A DNA stretch of 64,000 nucleotides from Planctomycetota bacterium (GTDB lineage Bacteria; Planctomycetota; UBA1135; GCA-002686595), in contig JAIOPM010000016.1 of assembly GCA_021413885.1 (NCBI GenBank), positions 1 to 64,000 of the forward strand, read 5' to 3'. The notes beneath the pieces were generated by a model that saw only the letters and a program-made list of their open reading frames with translations, ran no database searches and was not told the origin of the DNA. This document shows, piece after piece, positions 61,836-64,000 of the stretch (position 1 is the first letter of the stretch; the number at the start of each line of letters is the position of its first letter). A program made the position numbers and the translations under genes.

Positions 61836-62597
61836 TCACGCGAGGCTGAACAGGCGCGTCGCGTTCGCGCTGGTGAGCCGAGCGAGTTCATCGTTCGAAA
61901 CGCCGCGTTCGCGCGCGACGACCGCGAGCGTCTCCGTGAGGAACGCGGGCTCGTTGCGCTCGCCGCGGTGCGATTTCGGCGCCAGGTAGGGCGCGTCGGT
62001 CTCGACGACGATGCGGTCGCTCGGCACGGCGCGCGCCGCCGCGCGGTTCGCGTCGTTCTTCGGATACGTGACGACGCCCGAGAACGAGATGTAGTAGCCG
62101 AGGTCGAGGTAGGGGGCGAGTTCGTCCGGCCCCATCGACCAGCAGTGCATCACGCCGGTCACGTCGCGTCGTTCCGCGAGCACCTCGGCCATCCGCGGAT
62201 GCGCGTCGCGGCAATGGATGATCACCGGCTTCCGCACGCGGTGCGCGAGCTCGAGATGGAAGCGCAGGCTCTCGACCTGCACGTCGTGCGGCGAGAGCGA
62301 ACGGAAGAAGTCGAGCCCGGTCTCGCCGATCGCGACGCAACGCGGATCGCGCGCGAGCTCCTCGATCGTCGCGCGATCGGTCGCGAGCTTCTCCGCGCAA
62401 TCGTGCGGATGGATCCCCGCGGTCGGGTAGAGACCTGGATGTTTGGCGGCGAGCTCGAACGCCTGTCGTGAACTCGTCGCGTCCGTCCCGACGACGACCA
62501 TGCGCGTGACGCCGGACTCGCGCGCGCGCGCCAGCATCGCCTCCCGATCGACGTCGAACTTGTCGTAGAAGACGTGGGCGTGCGTGTCGGTGATCAC
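61836..62597 (-). CDS. tatD: TatD-family metal-dependent hydrolase
   Basis: A 253-residue TIM-barrel metalloenzyme. Motifs are ITDTHAHVF (first His pair), TAGIHPHD, GETGLDF (Glu ligand), PVIIHCRDAHPRMAEVL and VVETDAPYLAP. TatD enzymes act as 3' exonucleases/DNases. The GTG start overlaps the TGA of the upstream HEAT-type gene. The length is normal. Confidence 0.92.
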   Translation of the reverse strand: MITDTHAHVFYDKFDVDREAMLARARESGVTRMVVVGTDATSSRQAFELAAKHPGLYPTAGIHPHDCAEKLATDRATIEELARDPRCVAIGETGLDFFRSLSPHDVQVESLRFHLELAHRVRKPVIIHCRDAHPRMAEVLAERRDVTGVMHCWSMGPDELAPYLDLGYYISFSGVVTYPKNDANRAAARAVPSDRIVVETDAPYLAPKSHRGERNEPAFLTETLAVVARERGVSNDELARLTSANATRLFSLA

Positions 62598-63484
62598 GGA
62601 CAATTCTTCTGGATCATGTCGGCGAGGAACAGCAGGAACATCCGATCGACTTCGTGATCGGCGACGCGCTCGAGCAACGCGCACGCGTCCGCTTGCGGCA
62701 TTCCGTCGACCGCGGCTTGCGCGGCCTTGCGTCGCAGGTAGCCGTCGGAACCCGACTCGGTGAGGATCAACTCCAACGCATCGCGCGCGATCGGCGAAGT
62801 CGAGTGCCCGAGCTCCTCGATCGCGCGATAGCGTGCGTCCGCCGGCTGCGAGATCCCGATCGCGACGTCGGCGAGCAGACGTTCGTCGAGCGTGCCCGCC
62901 TTGCGCCCCGCGACGATCCAGCAGTCGAGCAACGTCTCCTGCGGCGGATACGTCGACGCGCGATGCGGCTCGCGGACCAACGCGGTCAGCAGCTCGTACG
63001 CCTTCTGCGGCGCGACGTCCGCGAACAGGCGCACCGCATTGGTGCGGACGTGGAGCGAGAAGTCCGGACCGTACGTCGTCACGATGTGCGCGAGAGGTTC
63101 CTCGAGCGTCGCGGGATCGCAGTGGCTCGCGACGTCGAGCAGCGCGATGCGCAAGTCTTCGTCGGTCTTCGCGACCTCCTGGAAACGCTCCCACGCCGCG
63201 CGGCCGAGCTCCGGCGGTCCCGCGCGCAGGCGTTCGAGCGTGTTGCGGCGCAGGGTGAGCGCGCGGTCCTTCACGTCGCTGGTCGACGAATCGGAGACCG
63301 GCACGAAGGCCTCCTCGAGGTCGCGCAGCATCGGGGCCACGTCGACGACGGGCTTTTCCGACGCGCGGCCGTCGCAACCGGCGAGCAGGAGGAGCGCGGT
63401 GTGCGCGAGCGCACGAAGTCCGTGCGAGAAGCGGCGGTGGGATCGGTCGATCGACCGGACGGGAGCGGCGGCGAGGGTCGGCAT
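62594..63484 (-). CDS. HEAT-like repeat lipoprotein
   Basis: A 296-residue exported protein with lipobox LAGC (Cys37). The rest is helical with repeats like IVTTYGPDFSLHVRTNAVRL and IEELGHSTSPIARDALELIL, which look like HEAT/armadillo-type units (protein-protein binding). No enzyme motif is seen. It is translationally coupled to tatD; the reason is unclear. Confidence 0.68.
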   Translation of the reverse strand: MPTLAAAPVRSIDRSHRRFSHGLRALAHTALLLLAGCDGRASEKPVVDVAPMLRDLEEAFVPVSDSSTSDVKDRALTLRRNTLERLRAGPPELGRAAWERFQEVAKTDEDLRIALLDVASHCDPATLEEPLAHIVTTYGPDFSLHVRTNAVRLFADVAPQKAYELLTALVREPHRASTYPPQETLLDCWIVAGRKAGTLDERLLADVAIGISQPADARYRAIEELGHSTSPIARDALELILTESGSDGYLRRKAAQAAVDGMPQADACALLERVADHEVDRMFLLFLADMIQKNCP

Positions 63485-63808
63485 GGCGGCAGGTGGGAGA
63501 AGGTAACCAGCCGAGGGCTCGGCGGCATGGGCCGTGCTGCGCGAAGCGCCATCCGGCCTGCCGATCCCGGAGCGCGCAAGATCCGCGCCCGACGCGCTCG
63601 CGTTCCGAGTCGCGCTCGGTACGCAAGAGAAAATGGCAACAGATCGGCTCCCGGTTCTTATAGTGGCGCGCCCCGCATTCCGGGCGAGGCATGCGCCCGA
63701 GCGCCGAGAGGGTCCACCCGCATGTGGAGTCGCTTCGACGCTGCCGTGCGCCTAACCGTACGCCGACCCGCCGCCAACCCGCCCTTGGGGAGTCCCCGCA
63801 TTCAACCC
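63485..63808 (+). other. Divergent intergenic region
   Basis: 324 bases between the minus-strand HEAT lipoprotein and the plus-strand lipoprotein. TATAGT at 63659-63664 (five of six to consensus) may be the -10 of the + gene. No clear -35 is seen at the right distance. The reverse complement of the same place reads TATAAG, so it could also serve the minus strand. Confidence 0.35.
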
Positions 63809-64000
63809 ATGACCTCGACATCCACGCACTGGTTGGTTCGTAGCTCTTTCGTCGCCGCGCTCACCCTGGTTTCCGCATCCTGCGGCGGCAGCGGAGGCAG
63901 CTCGGGCAGCTCGATGTTCATCGAGCAGTGCTCGCTCGGGTGCACGAACGGCCTCGGAGGCACGCCGGTCACGTGCGGCATCATCAACACCTTCCAGAAC
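63809..64000 (+). CDS. Lipoprotein, N-terminal part (partial)
   Basis: The gene runs off the right edge; 64 codons are visible. A signal sequence ends at the lipobox SASC with Cys25, followed by GGSGGSSGSS and then several cysteines (QCSLGCTNGL, VTCGII). The linker and start resemble the lipoproteins at 41800 and 45001. It is probably a fourth member of that set, but the rest is outside the window. Confidence 0.75.
   Translation, partial: MTSTSTHWLVRSSFVAALTLVSASCGGSGGSSGSSMFIEQCSLGCTNGLGGTPVTCGIINTFQN

Overview
This 64 kb window of GC-rich bacterial chromosome is gene-dense and collinear, mostly on the + strand. Many neighbouring genes share start and stop codons (ATGA, GTGA, TAATG overlaps). 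It suggests a Gram-negative, diderm bacterium: there is a secretin, a type IV pilus machine, many lipoproteins and an OmpA-type lipoprotein. The ribosomal cluster without rpmD or map, the long RNase E/G, sigma-54, and the lipoproteins with bacterial Ig-like and glycine-rich regions are most reminiscent of a deep-branching Planctomycetota-type lineage. That placement is an inference from gene content and needs a marker-gene tree. I see no insertion sequence, prophage, CRISPR array or integron.

Region 1 (1-12100) is the S10/spc/alpha ribosomal super-operon from the end of rplB through rpsS, rplV, rpsC, rplP, rpmC, rpsQ, rplN, rplX, rplE, zinc-type rpsN, rpsH, rplF, rplR, rpsE, rplO, secY, adk, infA, rpmJ, rpsM, rpsK, rpsD, rpoA and rplQ, closed by a strong hairpin terminator. 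Several of these ribosomal proteins carry long Ala/Lys-rich C-terminal tails. Region 2 (12100-16700, minus strand) holds dnaE and an acetyl/succinyl-ornithine carbamoyltransferase. Region 3 (16749-20783) has tRNA-Arg(ACG), tadA (the enzyme that edits that tRNA), two tRNA-Ser genes, the SRP RNA, dnaX, ybaB and recR, an arrangement closely resembling the Bacillus one. Region 4 (20830-24558) has rpoN, truA, hpf, a PTS EIIA(Ntr)-type protein and HPr.

Region 5 (24711-29747) is a pilM-pilN-pilO-pilQ operon in which PilO appears fused to a PilP/GspB-like C-terminus. Region 6 (29770-41157) has an RNase E/G with an unusual N-terminal extension and an insertion in its S1 domain, then rplU-rpmA-obg, a PilT-family ATPase, a GspC-like PDZ protein, coaX, a degenerate MnmE-like GTPase, and pyrB fused to a PyrI-type zinc domain.

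Region 7 (41158-52180) contains three very large or large secreted lipoproteins with Ig-like (SbsA/Big_5-type) segments, the prepilin peptidase pilD (translationally coupled to the third lipoprotein), and an OmpA/Pal-type lipoprotein. Region 8 (52322-56610) has an EF-G-like GTPase lacking the catalytic histidine, then PlsY coupled to a GNAT-acyltransferase/class V aminotransferase fusion, a candidate amino-lipid module. Region 9 (56738-61742) is pilT-pilB-pilC and a major pilin candidate. Region 10 (61770-64000) has a divergent minus-strand pair (HEAT-type lipoprotein, tatD) and the start of a fourth Ig-type lipoprotein.

Together the window encodes core information processing interleaved with an almost complete type IV pilus/type II secretion hybrid (PilB, PilC, PilD, PilM, PilN, PilO-P, PilQ, two PilT-like ATPases, a GspC-like protein, one pilin) and candidate surface lipoproteins.
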